This document shows, one piece after another, positions 45,602 to 54,033 of a stretch of 64,000 nt of DNA. The notes beneath the pieces were generated by a model. It did not search any database. It saw only the letters and a list, made by a program, of their open reading frames with translations, and was not told where the DNA came from. Numbering within the stretch: position 1 is the first letter of the stretch; each line of letters starts with the position of its first letter. The stretch comes from Saccharopolyspora erythraea. GTDB taxonomy: Bacteria > Actinomycetota > Actinomycetes > Mycobacteriales > Pseudonocardiaceae. The translations under genes were made by a program, and so were the position numbers. The stretch covers positions 3,906,001-3,970,000 of the forward strand of contig NZ_CP054839.1 in the NCBI RefSeq assembly GCF_018141105.1, written 5' to 3'.

Positions 45602-47104
45602 ATGTCCACTTCGGACTCCCGTGGCGGGGCGGACGACGCAAGGCTGACCGAGCTCGGCTACACCTCCGAGTTCCGGCGCGACATGAGCCTGTGGGCGAAC
45701 TTCTCGCTGGGCTTCACCTACCTGTCGCCCGTGGTGAGCACCTACACGCTGTTCGGCGTGGCGCTGGCCACCGGTGGCCCGCCGATGATCTGGAGCTTCC
45801 TGCTCGCCGGGGCCGGGCAGTTCCTGGTCGCCCTGGTCTACGGCGAGATCGTCGCGCAGTACCCGCTGGCGGGCGGGATCTACCCGTGGTCGCGCCGGTT
45901 GTGGGGCAAGCGGTGGGCGTGGATGTCGGGCTGGGTGTACCTGGTCGCGCTGCTGGTGACCATCACCAGCGTCGCCTACGGTGCCGGGCCCTACATCGCG
46001 CTGATGTTCGGCTTCACGCCGACGGTGGAGGCGACGGTGCTGTGCACCATCGGCCTGATCGTGGTGGCCACACTGATCAACTACGGGGGCACGCGGGTGC
46101 TGTCGATGGCGGCGATCATCGGCTTCTCCGCCGAACTGATCGGTGCGCTGATCGTGGGTTTCTGGCTGCTGTTCACCCATCGCTACCACGGGCTGGGTGT
46201 GCTGTTCGACGACTTCGGCACCGCAGGCACCGGCTCGTACCTGCCGGTTTTCCTGGCCGCCGGGATCATCGGCTTCTACCAGTACTACGGGTTCGAGGCA
46301 TGCGGGGACACCGCGGAGGAGGTGCCCAACCCGGGCAAGAACGTGCCCAAGGCGATGCGCCGCACCATCTACATCGGTGGTGCGGCGGCGTCCTTCGCCT
46401 GCCTGACGCTGCTGCTGGCCGTTCCCGACTACCAGGCCGTCATCTCCGGCGCCGACCCCGACCCGCTGATCAACGTGCTCAACAGCGCCTTCGGGACCGT
46501 CGGCGCGCGGGTGGTGATGGGCGTGGTGCTGATCTCGTTCCTGTCCTGCACCATCAGCCTGCAGGCCGCCGCGGGCCGGCTGGCCTACTCCTACGCCCGC
46601 GACGAGATGATCATCGGCTACCGGCTGCTGCGCAAGTTCTCCCACGCCCGGCACGTCCCGCCCTACGCGCTGCTGCTGGCCGGTGTGATCCCGGCTCTGC
46701 TCGCGGTCGGGTCGCTGGTCTCGACCGACGCCCTGACCAAGATCGTCTCGTTCGCGATCCTGGGCATCTACATGGCGTTCCAGATGGTCGTGCTCGCCGC
46801 GTTGCGCGCGCGGATGAAGGGGTGGCAGCCGACCGGCGAGTTCCAGCTCGGCCGCTGGGGCATGGTCGTCAACGTCGGGGCACTGGTCTACGGCATCGGC
46901 GCGATGGTGAACATCTCGTGGCCGCGCACACCCGAAGCCCCTTGGTACGACAACTACATCGTGCTGCTGTGCGGAGCGGTGGTCGTGGCGGTCGGGCTGG
47001 TCTACATGTTCACCACGCACCACTACGGCCGCAGCGACGCGCCCGCGGGCGATGCCATCCCGGCCGCGCGGCGCCCGGAGCCAGGCCGGGAGGGCGGCGC
47101 CTGA
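45602..47104 (+). CDS. APC-superfamily amino acid/amine permease
   Basis: 500 residues, about 12 membrane helices. Early motif FSLGFTYLSPVVSTYTLFGVAL, FEACGDTAEEVPNPGKNVPKAM after helix 6 (a hallmark of the amino acid transporter group close to GabP/BAT1), and a hydrophilic C-terminus. Nineteen bases after the GMC gene. It probably imports the amine or choline-like substrate of the operon; not a BCCT-type choline carrier, so specificity is inferred from context only. Confidence 0.85.
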   Translation: MSTSDSRGGADDARLTELGYTSEFRRDMSLWANFSLGFTYLSPVVSTYTLFGVALATGGPPMIWSFLLAGAGQFLVALVYGEIVAQYPLAGGIYPWSRRLWGKRWAWMSGWVYLVALLVTITSVAYGAGPYIALMFGFTPTVEATVLCTIGLIVVATLINYGGTRVLSMAAIIGFSAELIGALIVGFWLLFTHRYHGLGVLFDDFGTAGTGSYLPVFLAAGIIGFYQYYGFEACGDTAEEVPNPGKNVPKAMRRTIYIGGAAASFACLTLLLAVPDYQAVISGADPDPLINVLNSAFGTVGARVVMGVVLISFLSCTISLQAAAGRLAYSYARDEMIIGYRLLRKFSHARHVPPYALLLAGVIPALLAVGSLVSTDALTKIVSFAILGIYMAFQMVVLAALRARMKGWQPTGEFQLGRWGMVVNVGALVYGIGAMVNISWPRTPEAPWYDNYIVLLCGAVVVAVGLVYMFTTHHYGRSDAPAGDAIPAARRPEPGREGGA

Positions 47105-47122
47105 ACTCCGTCCACAGTGGTC

Positions 47123-48067
47123 TCAGGGCAGCCGCACGTGGATGCGGATGGTGGTGCCCAGCTCGTCGGTGCACACGCGCACCAGGTCGGCGAGGTGGTT
47201 GACGAGCAGGAGCCCGCGCCCGCCGAGCTGCTCGGCGTCGGCGGGCAGGCGGCCCGCCAGCGGGTCGGTGATGTGCCCCGAGTCGCGCACCTCGCACACC
47301 AGGTCGCCGTCGTGCGCCCACAGGGCCACGACGCCGGCCCCGCCGCCGTGCGCGACGCTGTTGGTCGCCAGTTCGGTGGCGGCCAGCTCCAGGTCGCCCA
47401 GCCTTTCCCCGCTCAGCCCCAGGTCGCCCGCGCGGTCGGTGACCCACCGGCGGATCTCGCCGAGGTTGGTCGCGTCGACGGTGCGCGCCCGCGTCGCGGG
47501 CGGTTCGGGCAGCGGCCGGTTGTAGGTCTCGACGATCCGGTGCGGGTCGTAGCGGTCGCTGGACCGCCGCCCGTCCGGGCCGATGAGCGTCGGGTGGGTG
47601 GCGCAGGCGTCGGCGATCACCTCGGGGGCGAGGTTGCCCGCGTCGTAGGGGCACAGGATTGTCGCCGCCCGCCCGGCGAAGGCCAGGTTGATGAGCGCCT
47701 CGTGCTGGGCGCACGCGGGGTACTCGGCTTCCGAGCGCCCCGGCCAGACGGGCTCACCGACGATGCGCACGTGCCGGCCGGAGTGGTCGTCGGCGAAGCC
47801 CCGCAGCACGCCGGGGATGATGCGGCCGGGGTTGCGCCCGGCCTCGGTCATGTCGAGCATCTCGACCCGCTCGCTCGCGGCGCCCAGCGCGTCGCGCAGC
47901 AGCGCCAGGTTGGGGCCGGGAACCGCCACCGCGACCGGGTCGCCTTCGCGCAGCCCTTCTTCGATGAACGGCAGGGTGCCTGCCAGGTACTCGTCGCGGC
48001 CGGAGTAGAAGAGGGCGGGATGGGCGAACCGCTCGTCCGTCCTGGCGCCCCCGGTGGCCGTGCTCAT
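47123..48067 (-). CDS. MEDS-domain/HATPase anti-sigma-type regulator (RsbA-like)
   Basis: 314 residues. The N-terminal MEDS (DcmR-type sensory) domain starts HPALFYSGRDEYLAGTLPFI and contains CPYDAG; the C-terminal serine-kinase-like ATPase domain has ELAATELATNSVAHGG (N-box) and GGRGLLLVNHLAD (G-box). Proteins of this build act as anti-sigma or switch kinases. The ATG overlaps the stop of the STAS gene at 48064 by four bases, so kinase and antagonist are co-translated. Convergent with the permease gene. Confidence 0.86.
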   Translation of the reverse strand: MSTATGGARTDERFAHPALFYSGRDEYLAGTLPFIEEGLREGDPVAVAVPGPNLALLRDALGAASERVEMLDMTEAGRNPGRIIPGVLRGFADDHSGRHVRIVGEPVWPGRSEAEYPACAQHEALINLAFAGRAATILCPYDAGNLAPEVIADACATHPTLIGPDGRRSSDRYDPHRIVETYNRPLPEPPATRARTVDATNLGEIRRWVTDRAGDLGLSGERLGDLELAATELATNSVAHGGGAGVVALWAHDGDLVCEVRDSGHITDPLAGRLPADAEQLGGRGLLLVNHLADLVRVCTDELGTTIRIHVRLP

Positions 48068-48432
48068 CTCACCTCTTCCCGCAGGGTGATCGTCGGCACG
48101 CCCGTGGGCCACAGCGCCCGCAGGATGCGGCGAAGGCAGCTCGGCGGGCGGTGCAGCACGAACCGCCGCCCCGAGGGCAGGTTGCGCGCGGCGTCGACCA
48201 CCAGAGCCGTTCCGCGGGCGTCGATGAACACCAGCTCGGCCAGGTCCAGGTGCACGTCCCCGCTACCGCCGCCCACCGCGCTCCGCAGTGCGCGGTTCCA
48301 GTGCGCGTGGGTGGTCATGTCGATCTCGCCGGCGACTCGGAGGCCGGCTGGGGGATCGCTGACTTCGCACAGCCGCAGCGCCTGGGCGCCGGGCTCGTCG
48401 CGTCCGGTGTCCGCGGTGGGCTCGGCCGACAC
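48064..48432 (-). CDS. STAS-domain anti-anti-sigma factor
   Basis: 122 residues from the GTG preceded by GGGGAG; an in-frame GTG at 48486 would add 18 residues. STAS fold with LRVAGEIDMTTHAHW and HLDLAELVFIDARGTALVVD. In place of the usual phosphorylatable Ser the loop reads DARGT, so phosphorylation would have to fall on Thr or be absent. It is translationally coupled to the MEDS/HATPase gene, its probable partner. Confidence 0.82.
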   Translation of the reverse strand: MSAEPTADTGRDEPGAQALRLCEVSDPPAGLRVAGEIDMTTHAHWNRALRSAVGGGSGDVHLDLAELVFIDARGTALVVDAARNLPSGRRFVLHRPPSCLRRILRALWPTGVPTITLREEVR

Positions 48433-48556
48433 GGTTTCTCCCCACTTGCGCCGGGTCTGATCCGATGGCCCGTCCAGGTATAACACAGCCGGCCGTCACG
48501 CCAGGCGGCCCGGGGAGCCGTCCGGCCGCGCGCCGCGCGACGTGCCGGCACCCCGC

Positions 48557-49888
48557 TCAGGCTGGCGGTTCACCGCCGCTCGCGGTGTGCGGTGCGTGCA
48601 GGGCTAGCAGCGCGACGTCGTCGGCGGGCGGCGGGCGGAAACCACCGATCAGTGCGGTGAGCTCCCCGATGAGCCGTACCGCGCCGGCCTCGCCGCGGTC
48701 GGCGCAGAAGTCGGCCAGCCCGTCCTCGCCGAAGAACTTCCCGCCAGGGCGCGCCTCGGTGAGCCCGTCGGTGTAGAGCAGCAGGGTCTGGCCCGGGCGC
48801 AGGTACGTCCGGCAGGTGGCGAACTCGGCGTCGGGGAACGCGCCGGCGAGCATGCCGCCGTCCGGGCAGATGGGCTCCACGACGCCGGGCCCCGGTCCGA
48901 GCTTGAGGGCGGGCGGGTGGCCGCCCGAGGCCAGCGTGATGTCGAACCCGCCCTCCGGCGTCGTCCGCAGCAGCCCGAACAGCACCGTGCACTGCTGACG
49001 CACGTGCGGGTCGATCAGCAGCGCTGTGTTGAGCTCGGCGAGCGCGGCCGCGGGGTCGGTGTGGTGCAGGGCCGCGGCGCGCAGCGTGTAGCGGGTCAGC
49101 GACGTCACCGACGCGGCTGACGCGCCGTGCCCGGAGACGTCGCCGAGGAAGAACGCCCACCTGCCGTCGCCGAGGGAGAAGACGTCGTAGAAGTCGCCGG
49201 TGACGTTCTGCGGGGACGCGGCGTGGTAGTGGCACGCCAGCTCCAGCCCCGGCACGTTGGGCAGCGACGGGGGCAGCAACGTGCGCTGCAGAGTGGCCGC
49301 GAAGCCTTCCATCGTCGCGCGGGTCCGATCGCTGGCCTGGCGCCTGCTGCGCTCGGCGCGCACCGTGGTCAGCGCCGACAGCCGCAGCTCCAGCTCGTCG
49401 ATCACCACCCCCGCCAGGTCGCTCAGCGCCTCCAGCTCCCGCGCGCCGATGTCGCGCGGGCAGGTGTCGTAGACGTCGACCGTGCCGAGGCGGTGGCCGT
49501 CCAGCGTGGTGATCGGCGCCGCCGCGTAGAAGCGGACGCCTGGATCGCCGGTCACCAGCGGGTGCCGGGCGGTCCGCGGATCGTTCAGCGCGTCGCGCAC
49601 CACGTAGGGCTCGTCCTGGCCGATCGCCGAGGCCGCCAGGCCCGGTTCCCGGCCGGTGTGGGTGAGACGCCGCGACCCGTGGCCTGCCTTGAACCAGATC
49701 CGGTCGTCGTCGACCAGCGTGACCGTCGCGATCGGCGCGTCGAGCAGCCGGGCGGCCAGCCGAGCGACGCGGTCCAGGGAGCCGAGCGGCTCGTCGTCGA
49801 GGACGTCGTAGCGGGCCAGCGCGGCCAGCCGGGCCCGCTCGACGCGGGCGTCGTCATCGGTATGCGGTGCATGGTCAGCGACCACCAC
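48557..49888 (-). CDS. GAF-PP2C (SpoIIE-type) serine phosphatase
   Basis: 443 residues. GAF domain (about 35-165; ATVTLVDDDRIWFKAGHG) followed by a SpoIIE-type PP2C domain with LACHYHAASPQNVTGDFYDVF, FFLGDVSGHGASAA (metal-binding Asp), TLASGGHPPAL and LLLYTDGLTEAR. It would dephosphorylate STAS antagonists and so release sigma factors. Start: first GTG of VVVADHAPH with GAGGAAGGA six bases upstream. Confidence 0.9.
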   Translation of the reverse strand: MVVADHAPHTDDDARVERARLAALARYDVLDDEPLGSLDRVARLAARLLDAPIATVTLVDDDRIWFKAGHGSRRLTHTGREPGLAASAIGQDEPYVVRDALNDPRTARHPLVTGDPGVRFYAAAPITTLDGHRLGTVDVYDTCPRDIGARELEALSDLAGVVIDELELRLSALTTVRAERSRRQASDRTRATMEGFAATLQRTLLPPSLPNVPGLELACHYHAASPQNVTGDFYDVFSLGDGRWAFFLGDVSGHGASAASVTSLTRYTLRAAALHHTDPAAALAELNTALLIDPHVRQQCTVLFGLLRTTPEGGFDITLASGGHPPALKLGPGPGVVEPICPDGGMLAGAFPDAEFATCRTYLRPGQTLLLYTDGLTEARPGGKFFGEDGLADFCADRGEAGAVRLIGELTALIGGFRPPPADDVALLALHAPHTASGGEPPA

Positions 49889-50284
49889 GTGCGTTCCTTC
49901 CTCACGCTCGCCCACCGCCACCGGGCCGCTGCCGGGTCCGGTGTGCCGAGGGGCGCCGAGCGTGCCGGGCGACGCCGCGCGGCGTGCCAACCGGCCGCGC
50001 CCGCTGTCCCGGTCACGTCAGGTCAGTCGGTGGCCGGATTCGCCCGCCTCGACTGTTGACCAACGGTGTATATCACGTCATCCGCGATGTGCGGCAGTCG
50101 CCGATCCGTTGGAATGAGCCGGGATTCCGGGCGCGCCGAAGCGGCGCGCCCGGTGAAAACCGTTGCGCGCGAAGGGGAATCCACGCGGTGCTTCGCTGAG
50201 GCGTGCGCACCGCGCGATCCGCCGCCGCGCGCCTTCGAGGCACCGGCGCGCCGTCCGGACGAAGTCAGTCGTGTACCGCGGAGG
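49889..50284. other. Intergenic region between phosphatase and sigma-factor genes
   Basis: About 400 bases, upstream of the phosphatase gene and downstream of the sigma-factor gene (both minus). AT-richer sequence at 50053-50080 (TTGACC, TATATC) may contain the phosphatase promoter. The hairpin at 50127-50153 is listed separately. No coding frame is convincing. Confidence 0.4.
50127..50153 (-). terminator. Terminator hairpin after the sigma-factor operon
   Basis: A perfect 11-bp stem (CCGGGCGCGCC / GGCGCGCCCGG) with a 5-base loop, about 130 bases downstream of the sigma-factor stop codon. It is very GC-rich and has no T-tract on the minus strand; likely transcription end of the anti-sigma/sigma operon. 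Confidence 0.6.
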
Positions 50285-51091
50285 TCACCCGGTCCGGTCG
50301 CCATCCTCGTCGGCGGACCCGCCGTCGAGGCGTTCGCGCAGCCAGCTCAGCGTGCGCGTCAGCAACCGCGAGACGTGCATCTGGGAGACACCGACCTGCT
50401 CGGCGATCTCGGTCTGGGTCATGCCGCGGAAGAAGCGCATCACCAGGATCCGCCGCTCCCGCTCGGGCAGTTCGGCCAGCAGCGGCCGGATCGTCTCGCG
50501 GTCCTCGACCTCGGCGAGCTCGGAGTCGTCGAAGCCGATGGCCTCGCCCAGAGGCACGTCGTCGGTACCGGTGAGCAGGTCGTCCAGCGACGCACTGCGG
50601 TAGGCGTTGCCCGCCTCCAGGCCCTGCTGGACGTCGTCGACGCTGAGCTCGAGGTGGGCGGCCAGCTCGCTGGGCGTCGGCGCGCGACCGAGCTCCTGCG
50701 AGAGCACCGAGATCCCGGAGGAGACCGACAGGTGCAGCTCCTGCATCCGGCGCGGCATGCGCACCGACCAGCCCGCGTCGCGGAAGTGCCTGCGCACCTC
50801 GCCCATGATCGTGGGCACGGCGTAGGACATGAAGCTCACTCCGCGTCCGGGGTCGAACCGGTCGACCGCCTTGATCAGCCCCAGCGTGGCGACCTGCACC
50901 AGGTCGTCGTGGGTCTCACCGCGGTGGCGGAACCTGCGCGCGATGTGCTCGGCGACCGGCAGGTGCTCGGTGACCAGCCGGTCCCGCAGCTCCTGGTGGC
51001 GGCCGTCCTGCTCGTCCAGTTCGGCCAGCTCGGCGAACAGCGGCTCCAGGTCCTCGTACTCGTTGCGCGAACCGGTCCTGGCGGTGCTCAC
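50285..51091 (-). CDS. sigF: SigB/SigF/SigG-family RNA polymerase sigma factor
   Basis: 268 residues. Region 2 includes THDDLVQVATLGLIKAVDRFDPGRGVSFMSYA split by the usual helices, with MGEVRRHFRD; region 3 SSGISVLSQELGRAPTPSELAAHL; region 4 MTQTEIAEQVGVSQMHVSRLLTR. This is the general stress/sporulation sigma-F group. The GTG overlaps the anti-sigma stop by four bases (GTGA) after GGTGGAGG. The symbol is by family; this species probably has several paralogues. Confidence 0.88.
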   Translation of the reverse strand: MSTARTGSRNEYEDLEPLFAELAELDEQDGRHQELRDRLVTEHLPVAEHIARRFRHRGETHDDLVQVATLGLIKAVDRFDPGRGVSFMSYAVPTIMGEVRRHFRDAGWSVRMPRRMQELHLSVSSGISVLSQELGRAPTPSELAAHLELSVDDVQQGLEAGNAYRSASLDDLLTGTDDVPLGEAIGFDDSELAEVEDRETIRPLLAELPERERRILVMRFFRGMTQTEIAEQVGVSQMHVSRLLTRTLSWLRERLDGGSADEDGDRTG

Positions 51092-51525
51092 CCGGGTACC
51101 TCCACCCGTGACTTCGCGAGCTCGACGCGCACCACGTGGGTGCCGTCGCCGACCGGGTCGTGGCCGCTGCTGATCTCGTCGGCCAGCGCGGTGAGGACCC
51201 GCCAGCCGAAGGTGTCGGTGCGCGGTCCGGCGGCGTGCTCGCCGACCACCTCGGCGGTGAACACGAGCCTGTCGTGCTCGGTGCGGAACCGGCAGGTCAG
51301 CCACGTTCCGGGCAGCGCGAGCGCGACCAGCGTCGCGCACGCCTCGTCCACCGCCAGCCGCACGTCGGCGATGGCGTCGACGTCGAAGTCCGCGCGGATG
51401 GCCAGGTCGCCCGCGACCGCGCGCATCACCGCCAGCGGTCCCGGCTGCGCGGCCACCCGGATCTCCACCGCGTTGGACACGGCCGCTCCGGGCTGGCCAT
51501 CGACCATCTGTTGCTCCACCATCAC
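51088..51525 (-). CDS. Anti-sigma factor, RsbW/UsfX-type serine kinase
   Basis: 145 residues. HATPase domain with DVRLAVDEACATLVALA (N-box) and a GDGTHVVRV C-terminus; size and position match the anti-sigma factors next to actinobacterial sigF. The G-box region (FGWRVLTALAD) is divergent from the usual GxGL. It is expected to bind the sigma factor encoded immediately downstream. Start is the GTG of GTG-ATG-GTG; either of the first two codons is possible. Confidence 0.85.
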   Translation of the reverse strand: MMVEQQMVDGQPGAAVSNAVEIRVAAQPGPLAVMRAVAGDLAIRADFDVDAIADVRLAVDEACATLVALALPGTWLTCRFRTEHDRLVFTAEVVGEHAAGPRTDTFGWRVLTALADEISSGHDPVGDGTHVVRVELAKSRVEVPG

Positions 51526-51575
51526 TCAGCGCCTCTCGACCACGGCACGTACGTCACTTGATCCACGGCTGACCC

Positions 51576-51601
51576 TTACCCCGGATCAACGGGCGCCAAA
51601 C
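51576..51601 (-). promoter_or_regulatory. Sigma-F/sigma-B-type promoter of the anti-sigma/sigma operon
   Basis: On the minus strand GTTT (51601-51598), 16 bases, GGGTAA (51581-51576). This fits the GTTT-N14-17-GGGTA(A/T) consensus of the sigma-B/sigma-F class and lies about 50 bases before the anti-sigma start. It implies autoregulation by the encoded sigma factor. Confidence 0.75.
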
Positions 51602-51772
51602 CACGCGATGGCCGGAATTCCGCCGGGCTGTGAGGTGCGCGACGCAGAAGGGCCCGCAAAGCCGTTTCGCCGCCGACCGGCGCTGCTTGCCGGTCGGCGG
51701 CGAACTGGTCGCATTCGCGTGAAACCCGTCGCGGACGGCGGAATCCGCGCGCGTCCGCCCGGAGTACCGGGA

Positions 51773-52234
51773 TCAGACGGTCTGAGCCGTCGTGCGTTGG
51801 AGGTTCCAGCGCATGGTCACCCGGGTACCAGCGGGGCCGAACTCGACGTCGGTGTGGTCGGTCATGTTCCGGATGAGCACCAGGCCGCGCCCGCCGAGCC
51901 CGTCGCGGTCGGCCGGCGGCGGCCGCCACCGGCCGTGGTCGGTCACCGTCACCTCCACCGACCCAGACGCGGGGTGGTAGCTCGCGTGCAGGTCCACCAC
52001 GCCCGTCCCGTCGGGGTAGGCGTGCGCGGCGGTGTTGGCCAACGCCTCGTAGGTCGCCAACACCAGTGCTTCGGACTGGTCTGTGCCAAGCGCGGTGCGC
52101 GCCGCCCACTGCACCAACCGGTGACGCAGCCGCGACAGCTGCCGCGGTTCGGCGGGTACCCCGGCGCAGTGCAGGTCAGCCGGGTCCGCGGGCGCGCCTG
52201 GTGCGGGCCAGTCGATGTTCATGGGTTCACTCAT
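51773..52234 (-). CDS. HATPase anti-sigma regulatory factor
   Basis: 153 residues from ATG (MSEPMNIDWPAPG). Single HATPase_c_2 domain: LVLATYEALANTAAHAYPDG (N-box), VTVTDHGRWRPPP and GGRGLVLIRNMTD (G-box). A third switch kinase in this block; the partner could be the STAS protein encoded upstream at 52361. Start uncertain: the ATG four codons later (MNIDWP) is possible and neither has a strong ribosome binding site. Confidence 0.82.
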   Translation of the reverse strand: MSEPMNIDWPAPGAPADPADLHCAGVPAEPRQLSRLRHRLVQWAARTALGTDQSEALVLATYEALANTAAHAYPDGTGVVDLHASYHPASGSVEVTVTDHGRWRPPPADRDGLGGRGLVLIRNMTDHTDVEFGPAGTRVTMRWNLQRTTAQTV

Positions 52235-52360
52235 TTCGCTGCTGGGCCACAACTACGTTCTCGGGGTCGCGCGTCGCCCCCCCCCTGTCGCGCCGGGGCC
52301 CGCTCGCGCGGGCCGGCGGCGAACCCGGTAGTCGGTCGGCCTGCGGCGGTGCCGCCGATG

Positions 52361-52747
52361 TCAGGCCAGGGCGGCCTCGACCGAGTCGAACACCGGGATC
52401 TTGCGGTCGAGCGCGGTCACCTTCAGCGGACGCACGGTCGCCGAGCTCGTGGCGACCACCCGCAGCCCGGTGCGTCCTTCGGCCTGCTTGTAGGCGGCCA
52501 CCAGGGCGGTGAGCCCGGCCGAGGCGAAGAAACCGACCTCGGCGAGGTCGACCACGAGGACCTCGGGCTGCTGCTCCAGCAGGGCCGAGAGCTCCTGCTC
52601 GACCTGCGGCGCGGTCACCATGTCGACGTCTCCCGACACCGACAGGACCGCCGCCTTGTCCCGCCATTCCACGGATGTGGACACCTGCACCGCGGCGCCC
52701 ACGGGATCGACATCATCAGCGTGCACAGACGAATCGAACGAAGTCAC
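52361..52747 (-). CDS. STAS-domain anti-anti-sigma factor
   Basis: 128 residues. AVLSVSGDVDMVTAPQVEQEL and LVVDLAEVGFFASAGLTALV, where the Ser of ASAGL is the expected phosphorylation site. It should antagonise one of the adjacent HATPase proteins. GTG start at 52747; the nearest AT-rich sequence (52750-52770) is likely its promoter, although no sigma-F-type consensus is seen. Confidence 0.86.
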   Translation of the reverse strand: MTSFDSSVHADDVDPVGAAVQVSTSVEWRDKAAVLSVSGDVDMVTAPQVEQELSALLEQQPEVLVVDLAEVGFFASAGLTALVAAYKQAEGRTGLRVVATSSATVRPLKVTALDRKIPVFDSVEAALA

Positions 52748-52831
52748 GGCCGTACTATCTCATATTCCGCAAGGGTCTTCGGACCCTCGTCCTCGCAGGT
52801 CAGATGGGCTCGGAAAGGTGGGCACGACGCA

Positions 52832-52870
52832 GTGGGCCCCGCCCTTGCCGACCGCAACCGCGGGGCCCAC
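52832..52870 (-). terminator. Terminator-like hairpin
   Basis: A perfect 11-bp inverted repeat GTGGGCCCCGC / GCGGGGCCCAC with a 17-base loop. It lies about 185 bases downstream of the SRPBCC gene stop and upstream of the STAS gene, in a 308-base stretch (52748-53055) with no credible coding frame. Confidence 0.55.
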
Positions 52871-53055
52871 CGGCCAACCACCACGGGGCGCGAAACCATC
52901 GCCCCGAACTGATCGGTTCCCCGTTCTCCCCGCGCCTAAACCCCCATCGCGAGCCGAAAACGCGGTCCTCGGCCCGCCCGGTGCGGGGATCACGGCGTTG
53001 GGCACGGGAAAGCTCCAGGTCGGATGATGTGCGCGTGCCGCGGTGGCGGCGTTGG

Positions 53056-53538
53056 TCACAGTTCGGTCGACTGGTGCTGCTGCGGTGCCGCGGACACATC
53101 ACCGCGCCACTGACCGGTTTCCTGCCCGCGGGACTCCACGAACTCCTTGAAGCGCTCCAGGTCGTCCTGGACGCGCGTCCCGACCGCCCCGGTGACCTCG
53201 CCGGCCTTCTCGACCGCGCCTTCGGGCTCGAACTCCCACTGGAGGTGCACGCGGGTGCGTTCGTCGTCGAGGCGGTGCACGGTGACCACGCCGGAATGCT
53301 TCGGCCCGGTGGTCGAGCGCCACGCAACGCGCTCGTCGGGATGCTGCTCGGTGACCACCGCGTCGAACTCCCGCCGGACCCCGCCGACCGAGACCACCCA
53401 GTGCGTGCGCGTGTCGGTGAGCTGCTGGACGCTTTCCACGCCCTCCATGAACCTCGGGAACTCGGCGAACTGCGTCCACTGGTTGTAGACGGTGTGCACG
53501 GGGCAGGCCACGTCCACCGACTTCGCGTGCAAAGTCAC
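53056..53538 (-). CDS. SRPBCC-family (polyketide cyclase/dehydrase-like) protein
   Basis: 160 residues. START-like lipid-binding fold: VDVACPVHTVYNQWTQFAEFPRFMEGV, RREFDAVVTEQHPDERVAW and RVHLQWEFEPEGAVEKAGEVTG. Close to actinomycete proteins annotated cyclase/dehydrase or SRPBCC. The ligand and activity are unknown. GTG start with GGGAGG upstream. It has no clear link to the flanking signalling genes. Confidence 0.85.
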   Translation of the reverse strand: MTLHAKSVDVACPVHTVYNQWTQFAEFPRFMEGVESVQQLTDTRTHWVVSVGGVRREFDAVVTEQHPDERVAWRSTTGPKHSGVVTVHRLDDERTRVHLQWEFEPEGAVEKAGEVTGAVGTRVQDDLERFKEFVESRGQETGQWRGDVSAAPQQHQSTEL

Positions 53539-53775
53539 AGGTCCTCCCTATGATCGCTTGCGCCGTCAGCCCCTTGGTACCCGGTTGGCGCACGGTTTAC
53601 GCGCCCGTCGCCGCTTCCAGGTCACCGCGCGATCACGGTGAGTGCCCCGAAGTCCGGAGTGGACGGATGCCGGGAGCAGCGAATTCCGCTCTCACCGCCG
53701 ATGTCGCCCCCGGAAGGCGGTGCGGGTGGACGAGTCGCGCGTCCGCGACGGCAGCTCGTCCACCCGTGGCCGCCT

Positions 53776-53862
53776 TCAGCCGAGGGACACGGCGGCGAGC
53801 AGGAGTCCGACGGCGATGACTCCGACGACGAGCACGATCAGCAGGTTGGGTGTCTTGTTCAT
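53776..53862 (-). CDS. 28-residue membrane micropeptide (candidate)
   Basis: MNKTPNLLIVLVVGVIAVGL followed by LLAAVSLG: a short Lys-containing head and one hydrophobic helix of about 20 residues. It ends cleanly in TGA. A weak GAGTGATC precedes the ATG. The composition is exactly that of a single-pass membrane peptide, so chance seems less likely, but there is no recognised family. Confidence 0.5.
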   Translation of the reverse strand: MNKTPNLLIVLVVGVIAVGLLLAAVSLG

Positions 53863-54033
53863 GGCTGATCACTCTCGGCGCCCGCCCGGCGGCGCCGAAC
53901 GCTGGGCGGATCGGGCGGACCGTCGCCGAAGTGCGCAAACGCGCGGATCGTCGGGTGTGCGAAGTCTCGTGTGAGACGTAGTTCGCACAACGGGACCCCC
54001 CAGATGTGGGGGCTGCGCCGAAGCCGCGGACCG

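Noticed and set aside
50941-51340. Extended start of the sigma factor in frame
   Set aside because: The added residues are an off-frame shadow of the anti-sigma gene; the GTG at 51091 has a good ribosome binding site and the usual overlap.
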